Shown: piece after piece, positions 24,669 through 32,645 of the stretch | Position numbering within the stretch: the stretch's first letter is position 1 | Layout: every line of letters begins with the position of its first letter | Source: Pseudomonadota bacterium | GTDB lineage: Bacteria; Desulfobacterota; Binatia; Binatales; Binataceae | Length of the DNA: 42,723 nt | Direction: 5' to 3' | Assembly: GCA_021324455.1 (NCBI GenBank) | Contig: JAJPJA010000129.1 | Coordinates: 1-42,723, forward strand | Notes under the pieces: generated by a model | What the model was told of the DNA's origin: nothing | The model's input: only the letters and a program-made list of their open reading frames with translations | Database searches by the model: none | Position numbers and translations under genes: made by a program

Positions 24669-25883
24669 ATGTTCATAATGCGCTTCACTGAACGGCCCTA
24701 CGTGGCCTACACCGAGAGTGACGTCAGAAGCAGCTTCCGCAATTCGGTGCGCCTTACCTTTTCCAACGCGCATTTCGATCCGCAGGTCGGCGCGCGCGTT
24801 TACGACGAGGCGTTCGAGGAGAATCAATACGCCGAGGAAGCCGGCTTCGACGGTATCATGCTCAATGAGCATCACAACACGCCCACCTGCATGGGCGCGA
24901 CCATGAACCTCGAAGCGGCCGTGCTGGCGCGCATCACGCGCAAGCCGAAGATCGTGCTGCTGGGCAATCCGCTGCCGATTTTCGACAATCCGGTGCGGCT
25001 GGCGGAGGAGCTGGCCGAGATCGACATGATGTCGCACGGGCGCCTGGTGTCGGGCTTCGTGCGCGGCACCGGAGTCGAGAGCTGGGCCACCAACACCAAT
25101 CCGATTCACAACCGTGAACGTTTCCAGGAAGCGCACGATCTGGTGATCAAGGCGTGGACCACGCCGGGGCCGTTTCGATGGGAGGGCAAGCATTACCAGT
25201 TCCGGGTGGTCAATCCGTTCCAGGTGCCGATGCAAAAACCGCATCCTCCGGTATGGATTCCCGGCGTGGGCAGCCCCGAGACGCTGGTCTGGTCCGCACA
25301 GCATCGCTACCCCTACATCTATCTGGAGACCGACCAGGAATCGACGCTGCAGATGATGAACATCTACGGCCATGTTGCGCGCGGGCTGGGCTACCAGGCC
25401 GGGCCGCAGCATTTCGGCTACTTGTGGCGCATCCACGTGCAGGACACCGACGAGAAGGCGTCGGAAGTGGGCAGGGGCTTTCTCATCGGCAACGCCGGCG
25501 TCGGGCGCGTGCCGATGCCGGTGGATTTCATGGCGCCGCCGGGATACAACCTGCGCGGCCAGCTCCCCAAGGACGTCCTCGAGCTGTACAAAAAGCCGCT
25601 CAGGCATGACCCGCTTTACGGCGGCGTTGACGCCGCCAACTGGGAGCAGGTCACCGAGAGCAACCGGGTGGTCGTGGGCAGTCCCAAAACCGTCATCCGC
25701 AAGATCCGGCAGGGCCTGGAGATGCTGCGTCCGGGGATCCTCGGCGTATGGAGCAACGACGGCACGATCGGGCATCGCGATTCGATGCGATGCCTGCAAC
25801 TGATGAAGGAGGAAGTGCTGCCGGCGCTGCGCGAAATCGGCAAGGAGCTGGATTTGCCGGGGCCGTTCGAAGCGGCGCCCTGA
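24669..25883 (+). CDS. LLM class flavin-dependent oxidoreductase
   Basis: A 404-residue luciferase-like monooxygenase-fold protein. DGIMLNEHHNTP near residue 60 and the EELAEIDMMSHGRLVSGFVRG segment (about 116-136) are typical of the bacterial luciferase group. GGAGGTGA precedes the ATG, a strong ribosome site. It uses FMN or F420; substrate unknown. The alpha/beta-hydrolase-fold gene follows after 52 bases on the same strand. It is distinct from the LLM genes at 14326 and 27705. Confidence 0.93.
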   Translation: MFIMRFTERPYVAYTESDVRSSFRNSVRLTFSNAHFDPQVGARVYDEAFEENQYAEEAGFDGIMLNEHHNTPTCMGATMNLEAAVLARITRKPKIVLLGNPLPIFDNPVRLAEELAEIDMMSHGRLVSGFVRGTGVESWATNTNPIHNRERFQEAHDLVIKAWTTPGPFRWEGKHYQFRVVNPFQVPMQKPHPPVWIPGVGSPETLVWSAQHRYPYIYLETDQESTLQMMNIYGHVARGLGYQAGPQHFGYLWRIHVQDTDEKASEVGRGFLIGNAGVGRVPMPVDFMAPPGYNLRGQLPKDVLELYKKPLRHDPLYGGVDAANWEQVTESNRVVVGSPKTVIRKIRQGLEMLRPGILGVWSNDGTIGHRDSMRCLQLMKEEVLPALREIGKELDLPGPFEAAP

Positions 25884-25935
25884 CTCCCCCGCTATCCATC
25901 AACGTTTGCGCGAACCTGATTTGAGGCATCGCAGT

Positions 25936-26727
25936 ATGACGGTCGAGTACGAGACAATCTCTGTCACCGCCGGCGGATCCAGGATCGAAGTGCTCAAGGG
26001 CGGGCGCGGGCGTCCGCTGGTCGCGCTGCACAGCATTGAAGGCAACCTCGGATGGCTGCCGTGCTACCAGCGGCTGGCCGATCGTTTCACGGTCTACGTC
26101 CCGACCCATCCGGGATACGCCGGCTCCGAGCGGCCTTCATGCGTGGAGAGTTTCATCGACTTGGCGCGGTTCTATCCGTGGATCCTGCAGGAGCTGGGAA
26201 TCGGCAGGGCAACGCTGATGGGACATTTCATCGGCGGATGGCTGGCGGCGGAAATGGCTGCCATGTGCCCGGACGCGGTCGAGAAGCTGGTGCTGATCGA
26301 CGCCGCGGGCATCAAGCCCGAACGCGGCGAAATCGCGGACATCTTTCTGCACGGTATCGAGGGTACGCGCGAGCTCTCATTCCATGACGCGCAACGCTCG
26401 CGCGAGTACGAGGCCTTCTTCCCGCCGGCCAAAACCCCCGAGCAGCGCGAACTGCAGAATCATAATCGCGAAGCCACCACGCGCTACTGCTGGAAGCCGT
26501 ACGCGCACGATCCGATGCTGCCGCTGCTGCTGGGCCGGCTGGATGTTCCGGCGCTGATCGTGTGGGGGAGAGAGGATCGAATCGTGCCGCTGGAATGCGC
26601 CGATCTGTTTCACGCGGCGATCCGCAATTCGCGCCTGGCGGTAATCGACGGATGCGGCCATCTACCCCAATTCGAACGGCCGCAGGAATTGGATCGGATC
26701 CTGTCCGATTTTCTGCTGCGCGATTGA
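25936..26727 (+). CDS. Alpha/beta-hydrolase-fold protein with Phe at the nucleophile position
   Basis: A 263-residue protein of the alpha/beta-hydrolase fold. The nucleophile elbow, normally G-x-S-x-G, reads GHFIGG (residues 96-101), so the catalytic serine is replaced by F98 (codon TTC at 26227-26229). The acid D214 (GREDRIVP) and the histidine H242 (GCGHLPQFERP) are kept. It may be a non-hydrolytic member, or the change may be a point mutation or sequencing error. The ATG at 25936 with GAGG upstream is preferred over 25906. It follows the LLM oxidoreductase closely and meets the bicupin gene tail to tail. Confidence 0.87.
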   Translation: MTVEYETISVTAGGSRIEVLKGGRGRPLVALHSIEGNLGWLPCYQRLADRFTVYVPTHPGYAGSERPSCVESFIDLARFYPWILQELGIGRATLMGHFIGGWLAAEMAAMCPDAVEKLVLIDAAGIKPERGEIADIFLHGIEGTRELSFHDAQRSREYEAFFPPAKTPEQRELQNHNREATTRYCWKPYAHDPMLPLLLGRLDVPALIVWGREDRIVPLECADLFHAAIRNSRLAVIDGCGHLPQFERPQELDRILSDFLLRD

Positions 26728-26730
26728 CGG

Positions 26731-27402
26731 TCAGGCGGGTTCCGCTCCGCCTCTCAGGAAACTCAGCAGGGTGGCGCCGTTGCGCGACGTCACCGTATGG
26801 GTGCAGCCCTGGGGGCGGAAGTTGAGATTGCCCGCGGTTACTTCGCCATAGTCGTCGTCGGTTGCGCCCTCAATGACGAAAATCAACTCATCGCCCGTAT
26901 GCCGATGGCGCGGGATAGTCGCTCCGGGCTCGAACCGCGACAGCATCGCCATCCGCCCGGTGGCCTTGTCGCTCCAGATGCGTTTGGCGCGAACGCCGGG
27001 GATCCCCTCGCTCCAGGGAATGTCGCTGAGCTGAAAGATTTGGGTCTGCGGCGCGTCGCCAATCTTGTCCGCCGCTTCCAATCCGCCGGTGAAGATTCCC
27101 AAAACGGTCGCGCCGTTGCGGCTGTCGCCCGTATGGACGCATCCGCGGGGACGATAGCCAACGTTGCCCGCTTGGATTACCCCGCTCTCGTCGCTGATCG
27201 CGCCCTCGATGACGTAGAGCAGTTCGTCGCCGACATGCCGATGCAGCGGCAGTTGGCCGTTGGCCCAAAACCGCGTCAATATCGCCTTGCGCTGGGTGGG
27301 CGGATCCGACCACAGGTCCTTGGTCCACAATCCAAAGCGGCCCAGACGCCATTCGAGGTCGGCGATCCTTATGGTTCTGGAGGGTGGGCTCGACTCAGCC
27401 AT
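26731..27402 (-). CDS. Bicupin (two ChrR-like cupin domains)
   Basis: A 223-residue protein made of two similar cupin domains. The metal-binding sets are H54, H56, E60, H90 in the first half and H166, H168, E172, H202 in the second, within matching HRHxGDEL and GxVHT/GCTHT motifs. The halves clearly arose by duplication. Such domains resemble the C-terminal cupin of anti-sigma factor ChrR and may be dioxygenase-like or ligand-binding. AGGAGG stands before the ATG. The 302-base structured region lies directly upstream. Confidence 0.88.
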   Translation of the reverse strand: MAESSPPSRTIRIADLEWRLGRFGLWTKDLWSDPPTQRKAILTRFWANGQLPLHRHVGDELLYVIEGAISDESGVIQAGNVGYRPRGCVHTGDSRNGATVLGIFTGGLEAADKIGDAPQTQIFQLSDIPWSEGIPGVRAKRIWSDKATGRMAMLSRFEPGATIPRHRHTGDELIFVIEGATDDDYGEVTAGNLNFRPQGCTHTVTSRNGATLLSFLRGGAEPA

Positions 27403-27429
27403 CGGTTTCCTCCTGCCTGAGGCTTGCGC

Positions 27430-27690
27430 ACCAGCCTACCAGAGCAGGCCGGAATGAGGGGAGAGGCGGACACCAGGAAGGGCGTACGCCGGCAGACAGC
27501 CGCGGACTACCGCCGTGCGGTCAGTCGAGAGTGCCGGTCAGTGAGGCGGCGTCGCTGCCCGCCAGGTTTCGTTCTCGCCTTGGGCTAACCAGTGCACAGA
27601 CACCCGCGCCCTCGCGGGCTTACCACCTATGCTTGGCGGGCGGGGACGCGCGCTCCACCGCCCGACGTCTCGAACCGTACGATACGAGAA
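27430..27690 (-). ncRNA. Candidate structured RNA, HEARO/omega-RNA-like, without a nuclease gene
   Basis: The gap between the bicupin start and the LLM stop (27403-27704) contains several perfect stems: CGGGCGG/CCGCCCG (27637-27643 with 27658-27664), CCCGCG/CGCGGG with a 4-base loop (27603-27618), CCGGCA/TGCCGG (27489-27494 with 27532-27537) enclosing GACT-ACCGC/GCGGT-AGTC (27505-27526). On the minus strand, strings such as GGTGGTAAGCCC (within 27613-27627) and TTAGCCCAAGGCGAG, ACGAAACC (27562-27590) recall, from memory, HEARO RNAs, the guide RNAs of IscB/IsrB nucleases of IS200/IS605-type elements. No IscB or transposase ORF is next to it. Exact ends are unknown; it could instead be a leader of the bicupin gene. 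Confidence 0.45.
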
Positions 27691-27704
27691 GCGCAGGCGA
27701 GGCT

Positions 27705-28916
27705 TCAGTAGACTCCGGCCGCCTTGATAATCGTGGGGCCGTCGTGGCTGGGGATGCGGGGCGCGGGTTTGCGCTTCAGCGCGCGCTCGATCATCGGCTC
27801 GACAACGGCGGCTTTTTCGCGCGCCCGTTTGGCGTCGCGATCCTTGAATTCGGGCAGCACTTCGCGGCCGAGCAGCTCCATCGCCTCGCAGATGTCTTCA
27901 TGCCGGTAATTGCACAGCTGGCCCATCAGACCGACCTGATCCGCGCCCGACTGCTCGAATTTGCGCAGCTTGTCGCGCACGTATTCCAGCGTCCCGACGC
28001 ATTGATTGCCCGGTTTGCCGTATAGATGCGGAAACGCCTTCTGCAGGTCGATCGGATTTTTCTGGAACTTCTCCCATACGCTGGTTTTGCCCGGTTCATG
28101 CTCGCCGTCGCCGAAGTAATGCGATGAGGCGTGAAGGAAGAAATGCTCCGAACCGCGCAGCATCTGCTTGAGCCGCTCCTCGCTGCGTGCGGCCATGAAC
28201 GGCGCCACGAAGAAGATGTTGGGGTTAACCGCAAAGCCAATCGGCTCGCATTCGTTGGCCAGGCTGTTGTAGTAGCTGTCCACCAGCGGCTTGATCTCCT
28301 CGGGCGGGACGAAGGTGATGGTCAGCGATCCCATGCCCAGTTGCGCGGCCAGGTTGATGGTTTCCGGTTTGGACGCCGCCAGCCACAGCGGCGGATGGGG
28401 CTTTTGCAGCGGCTTGGGGATGACGTTGCGCACCGGCATCCGGAAATGCTTGCCCTCATAGCCCTGAAACGGGGTCTCCGCCATCATCCGGCACACCGCT
28501 TCCAGCCCCTCGCGCCACTTCTCGCGCTTTTCCGCACGCTGCTGACAGAAGCCGCCCAGTTCCGATTCCGAGGACGATTCGCCGCTGCCGAAATCCAGCC
28601 GCCCGTCGCTGACCAGGTCGAGCGCGCTCAGCCGCTCCGCCACGCGCGCCGGATGATTATAGCCGGGCGAGGTCAGCACCACGCCGTGGCCGAGCCGGAT
28701 GTTCCTGGTACGCTGGCTGCATGCGGTGAGGAAAATCTCGGGCGCCGAGCAATGGGAATATTCTTCCAGAAAATGATGCTCGACCGCCCACACGTAATCG
28801 AAGCCCAGCTTGTCAGCCAGCGCGGCCTGTTCGATCGCTTCCTTGTAGACGCGATGCTCCGATTCGGCATCCCATGGGCGCGGCACCTGCAGCTCGAAAA
28901 AGAAACCCAGCTTCAT
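27705..28916 (-). CDS. LLM class flavin-dependent oxidoreductase
   Basis: A 403-residue luciferase-like oxidoreductase. The start MKLGFFFELQVPRPW, VWAVEHHFLEEYSHC near 50-65, and LVSDGRLDFGSGESSSESELGGF are typical of the bacterial luciferase group with FMN. The C-terminal ANVxG-like features are diverged. The ATG at 28916 has GGAGG 6 bases upstream. It may be co-transcribed with the amidohydrolase lying upstream on the same strand (29005-30042, 88 bases away). Substrate unknown. Confidence 0.92.
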   Translation of the reverse strand: MKLGFFFELQVPRPWDAESEHRVYKEAIEQAALADKLGFDYVWAVEHHFLEEYSHCSAPEIFLTACSQRTRNIRLGHGVVLTSPGYNHPARVAERLSALDLVSDGRLDFGSGESSSESELGGFCQQRAEKREKWREGLEAVCRMMAETPFQGYEGKHFRMPVRNVIPKPLQKPHPPLWLAASKPETINLAAQLGMGSLTITFVPPEEIKPLVDSYYNSLANECEPIGFAVNPNIFFVAPFMAARSEERLKQMLRGSEHFFLHASSHYFGDGEHEPGKTSVWEKFQKNPIDLQKAFPHLYGKPGNQCVGTLEYVRDKLRKFEQSGADQVGLMGQLCNYRHEDICEAMELLGREVLPEFKDRDAKRAREKAAVVEPMIERALKRKPAPRIPSHDGPTIIKAAGVY

Positions 28917-29004
28917 GTAAATCCTCCGGCTCCGGCCCAATCATGTTTGAACCAGCGCTCAGGTCATCTTAATACAAACCGCCGCCCGCGGGCAGGGCCC
29001 CAGG

Positions 29005-30042
29005 TCAATATGCAAGCCGGTAAACCCGCGATGCGGTGGCGGCGAACAGCGCCTCCTTTTCGGCTGGCGAACAGCCTGCCGCGATGCGCTTGAAGGCGTT
29101 CCACAAAATCGCGTAGCTGCAGGATTCCTTGTCGGCGGGAAAGTTGCTCTCAAACATGCAGCGCTCAGGGCCGAACGCCTGGATGCAGGTTTCGAGGTAC
29201 GGCCGCAGCGCGTCCGCCAGCTCCTGCGACGACGGCGGCATGGGCCGGTTGCGAAAGCTCAGTCCGGAGAAGAACGGATTGGCGAGTCCGCCCAGCTTCA
29301 CGTACACGTTGGGACAGGCGGCCAATTCGCGCATCGCCGCCCGCCACGGCGCGAACATCTCCTGGCGCCGATGCGCATACGGACCGGCGCCGAGCGGACC
29401 GCCGCAATGGTTGACGACGATGGTGGTATCCGGAAAGGCGCGCGCCAGATCGGTCAGGTCGGGCAGCTGGGTCTGGAACTGCATCGCATCGCAGACCAGT
29501 CCGTGGGCGGCCAGACGGGAGAAGCCGGCGCGGAATGGCCGTTGCAGCAGCAGATGCGGCGGCGGCTGGACCGGCGCCCAGTTCACCGCCGCGTCGTATT
29601 GGGCGTTGCTGCGGATACCGCGAAAGTAACCTTTGCCGGCCGCGATGTGCGCCTGCAGTACTTCATCCACCGCCGCGCCCATGGCCAAATCGGCGTGGCC
29701 GATGATGCCCCGGCAGATATGCGGCGGGGCTTTATTGCCGGAGAACTGCGCGGCCACTGCGGCGACGAATTCCGTCTCGCCCACCGGGCGCAGATGCTCG
29801 GGGCCGTGTTTGCGATACCAGGCGCCGGTTTCCAAAAAAACGGTGGCGCGGACGTTGTGTCCGGCGCCCAGATCCCGCAGCAATTCCGGCGTCATGTATC
29901 CGAGCCATTCCCATAGATGATGATGCGGATCGACGATGGGCAGCTCGGGCTCCAAAATCTCCTCGGTCCGCCCGCTGAGCCATCGCTCGTCGACGTAGTT
30001 ATTCCACCGCACCGGACCCGCGATTTCAGGTCGGTCGCTCAT
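29005..30042 (-). CDS. Amidohydrolase family 2 metal-dependent hydrolase
   Basis: A 345-residue TIM-barrel protein of the amidohydrolase-related (PF04909-type) group that includes decarboxylases and lactonases. The N-terminal HxH metal motif is PHHHLW (H40, H42). VVNHCGGP and FESNFPADKESCSY near the C terminus are the typical late barrel motifs with the metal-binding Asp replaced by, or close to, this Asn/Asp cluster. The ATG at 30042 has GGAGG 7 bases upstream, while a longer reading to 30135 overlaps the lyase promoter region. It diverges from the tryptophanase-like gene. Confidence 0.9.
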   Translation of the reverse strand: MSDRPEIAGPVRWNNYVDERWLSGRTEEILEPELPIVDPHHHLWEWLGYMTPELLRDLGAGHNVRATVFLETGAWYRKHGPEHLRPVGETEFVAAVAAQFSGNKAPPHICRGIIGHADLAMGAAVDEVLQAHIAAGKGYFRGIRSNAQYDAAVNWAPVQPPPHLLLQRPFRAGFSRLAAHGLVCDAMQFQTQLPDLTDLARAFPDTTIVVNHCGGPLGAGPYAHRRQEMFAPWRAAMRELAACPNVYVKLGGLANPFFSGLSFRNRPMPPSSQELADALRPYLETCIQAFGPERCMFESNFPADKESCSYAILWNAFKRIAAGCSPAEKEALFAATASRVYRLAY

Positions 30043-30165
30043 CGGAACGCCTCCAGCGCAAGATGCGGATCGCATACTCCAGGCGCCGTCAACGCGCCAG
30101 GCGCGCGCGATGCGCGCGGTGGCCAATCCGCTCAACGGACCGCTATCCTTGTATCAGGCGCAGCC

Positions 30166-31515
30166 ATGAAGACCATCATCGAACCGTTTCGCATCAAGAG
30201 CGTCGAGCCGCTGCGGCATACGACCCGCGAGCAGCGCGACGCGTTGATCAAAAATGCCGGCTACAACCTGTTCAAGCTTCAAGCCAAAGACGTGCTGATC
30301 GATCTGCTCACCGATTCGGGCACCTCCGCGATGTCCACCGGGCAGTGGGCGGCAATGATGCGCGGGGACGAATCCTACGCCGGCAGCGCAAGCTTCTTCC
30401 GCATGAAGCAGGTGGTGCAGGACCTGATGGGCTTTCGCCACGTTATCCCGACCCATCAGGGACGCGCGGCGGAGCGCATCCTGTTCAGCGTGATGTGCCG
30501 GCCGGGGCAGGTGGTGCCCAACAACACCCACTTCGACACCACGCGCGCAAACATCGAATTTGCCGGCGCCCGCGCCGTCGACCTGCCGATACCCGCGGCG
30601 GCCGATACCCAGGCGCAGCTGCCGTTCAAGGGCGATATGGACGTGGCGGCGCTGGAGCGGCTGATTGCGCAGGAGGGCGCGCAGCGCATACCGCTGGTCA
30701 TGATGACCGTCACCAACAACTCGGGCGGCGGCCAGCCGGTCTCGATGCGCAACCTGGAGGCGGTGCGCGAAGTGGCGAGCCGGCATGGCATTCCGTTCTA
30801 CCTCGACGCCTGCCGCTTTGCCGAAAACGCATGGCTGATTGGCGAGCGCGAGCCCGAATATCGCGGCTGGCCGCCGCGCGAGATCGCGCGCAAGATGTTC
30901 GCGCTGGCCGACGGATGCACCTTTTCAGCCAAGAAAGACGCCTTCGCCAACATCGGCGGGATGCTCTGTACCAACGACGACCGGCTGGCCGCGCAGGAAA
31001 CCAATCTGCTGATACTTACCGAAGGCTTTCCCACTTACGGCGGGCTGGCCGGGCGCGACCTCGAAGCAATCGCGGTTGGTTTGGAGGAAGTGCTGGACCC
31101 CGACTACCTGCGCTACCGTATCGTGTCGACCGCGTATTTGGGGCGTCATATCGCGCAGGGCGGCGTGCCGATCGTGGAGCCGCCGGGCGGGCATGCGGTT
31201 TATATCGACGCGGCGCGGATGCTGCCGCATATTGCGCGCTCCCGGTTCCCGGGTCAGGCGCTGGCGGTGGAATTGTACCGCCATGCCGGGATCCGCTCGG
31301 TGGAAATTGGATCGGTGATGTTTGGTGCGGCGGCGCGCCATGAACTGCTGCGTCTGGCGATACCGCGCCGCGTCTATACGCAAAGCCATATCGATTACGT
31401 GGTCGAGGCGATCCTGGAGGTCAACGCTGCGCGCGATCGCATCCGCGGCATGCGCATCGTGGAGGAGCCGCCCTTCCTGCGCCATTTCAGCGCCAGCTTC
31501 GATTGGATCGATTGA
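30166..31515 (+). CDS. Beta-eliminating lyase, tryptophanase-like (tyrosine phenol-lyase family)
   Basis: A 449-residue PLP enzyme of the tryptophanase/tyrosine phenol-lyase family. Numbering coincides with tyrosine phenol-lyase: Y71 and PLP lysine K257 (SAKKD) are present. Two residues that set tyrosine specificity are changed: position 124 is Asp (FDTT, as in tryptophanase) instead of Thr, and position 381 is Ile (VEIGS) instead of Arg. This favours tryptophan or another beta-substituted amino acid as substrate. It lacks the longer insertion of E. coli TnaA. No leader peptide like tnaC is evident. The ATG at 30166 has only a weak ribosome site. Two hydratase genes follow. Confidence 0.9.
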   Translation: MKTIIEPFRIKSVEPLRHTTREQRDALIKNAGYNLFKLQAKDVLIDLLTDSGTSAMSTGQWAAMMRGDESYAGSASFFRMKQVVQDLMGFRHVIPTHQGRAAERILFSVMCRPGQVVPNNTHFDTTRANIEFAGARAVDLPIPAAADTQAQLPFKGDMDVAALERLIAQEGAQRIPLVMMTVTNNSGGGQPVSMRNLEAVREVASRHGIPFYLDACRFAENAWLIGEREPEYRGWPPREIARKMFALADGCTFSAKKDAFANIGGMLCTNDDRLAAQETNLLILTEGFPTYGGLAGRDLEAIAVGLEEVLDPDYLRYRIVSTAYLGRHIAQGGVPIVEPPGGHAVYIDAARMLPHIARSRFPGQALAVELYRHAGIRSVEIGSVMFGAAARHELLRLAIPRRVYTQSHIDYVVEAILEVNAARDRIRGMRIVEEPPFLRHFSASFDWID

Positions 31516-31583
31516 CCGCCGCGCGAGCGCGTTGCCGCCGGTTTGCGCTATGATGCGTCGGAAAAAAACCGGAGGAATCCGCC

Positions 31584-32075
31584 ATGGCGCAAGCACAGCA
31601 AACCCTTGTCAGCCCGGCAATGATCGAAAGCAAGGGTGTATGGAGCCGCGAGCACGTATCGCCGCCGGTTTCACGGTCGGATATTCGCAAGTGGGCGATC
31701 GCGGTGTATTGGCCCCAGACCCCGCCGCGCCTGTTCTGGGACGAGGAGTATGCCCGTACCACGCGCTGGGGCGGGATCATCGCGCCCCAGGATTTCAATC
31801 CGTTCGCATGGCCGATCAAGGCTGATACCGCCCTGGCGCCCCTCATCCCCAGCGGCAGCGGCAAGGGCAAGCGCGGCATGAACGGAGGGCAGACGGACAC
31901 CTACTTCGCGCCGATGCGCCCGGGTGACGTTATCAGTTCGCGCACGCGTCTGCGCGACTGGAACGAACGCGAGACGCGCCTGGGCTTGACGCTGTTCATG
32001 TACACCGAGACGGAATGGTGGAATCAGGACCACCAGCTGGTCAAGCGGCACATTCAGAATTTCATCCGCTATTGA
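31584..32075 (+). CDS. MaoC/FAS1-like dehydratase, N-terminal-type hotdog subunit
   Basis: A 163-residue hotdog-fold protein of the FAS1-like (MaoC N-terminal) type. SDIRKWAIAVYW, a WDEEYA..TRWGGIIAP stretch and MRPGDVISSRTRLRDW are typical. This half usually lacks catalytic residues and pairs with a catalytic MaoC subunit to make a two-chain enoyl-CoA hydratase. GGAGG stands 7 bases before the ATG. The partner gene follows after 113 bases, so the pair very likely forms one enzyme. Confidence 0.88.
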   Translation: MAQAQQTLVSPAMIESKGVWSREHVSPPVSRSDIRKWAIAVYWPQTPPRLFWDEEYARTTRWGGIIAPQDFNPFAWPIKADTALAPLIPSGSGKGKRGMNGGQTDTYFAPMRPGDVISSRTRLRDWNERETRLGLTLFMYTETEWWNQDHQLVKRHIQNFIRY

Positions 32076-32188
32076 GCCCAACGTCAGGAGCGTTGCCGGT
32101 CGTATTCTCCCCGCCGCGCATGAAGAACGGTTGCGCGGCCCTTACCAGCGCCCGCCGCGCAGCGGGAGAGCAAACAGAGGAAACGGTT

Positions 32189-32623
32189 ATGGCGGTGAAC
32201 GTATATTTCGAGGATATAAACGTAGGCGATCGGATACCGGCGTGGTCGCGCAAAACCGATTTCATGAACTGGAACCGCTACGCCGCGGTCAACGACGAGT
32301 TCATATACATTCACATGGACGATGAGGCCGGGCGGGCCGCGGCCAATCCGCAGGGCGCCTTCGGGATGGGCAATCTACGCTTCGCCTATATCCTGAACGC
32401 GCTGCGCGACTGGCTGGGCGACGAAACCGAAATCAGAGAACTTTTCTGTGAATTCCGCGCTATCAATCAGAAAAACGACGTCCTTACCGTGATCGGCACG
32501 GTGACGGGCAAAAGCGTCGAAGAAGGCGAAAATCGGGTTTACCTCGACGTCGATGTCGTCAATCAGACCGGCGCCAAAACCTGCCCCGGCAAAGCGATCG
32601 TGGTGCTGCCCCGCCGCGGCTGA
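32189..32623 (+). CDS. MaoC-like (R)-specific hydratase, catalytic-type hotdog subunit
   Basis: A 144-residue single hotdog domain. VNDEFIYIHMDDEAGRAA (residues 34-51) corresponds to the hydratase segment with the conserved catalytic Asp/His (D36 or E37 with H42). It should add water to a trans-2-enoyl-CoA, with the 31584-32075 protein as partner. The ATG at 32189 has GAGG 8 bases upstream; the in-frame reading from 32015 overlaps the previous gene and is less likely. It is the last gene of the lyase-hydratase run. Confidence 0.88.
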   Translation: MAVNVYFEDINVGDRIPAWSRKTDFMNWNRYAAVNDEFIYIHMDDEAGRAAANPQGAFGMGNLRFAYILNALRDWLGDETEIRELFCEFRAINQKNDVLTVIGTVTGKSVEEGENRVYLDVDVVNQTGAKTCPGKAIVVLPRRG

Positions 32624-32645
32624 CCGACGTCAGGGCGCCGCAGCC

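Noticed and set aside
27403..27704. Group II intron fragment
   Set aside because: The ending GTACGGTTC recalls domain V, but the full domain V hairpin and a reverse transcriptase frame are absent.
27384..28025. 213-residue plus-strand open frame covering the structured region
   Set aside because: It runs through stems and into the antisense of the LLM gene; no motif, and codon pattern does not fit.
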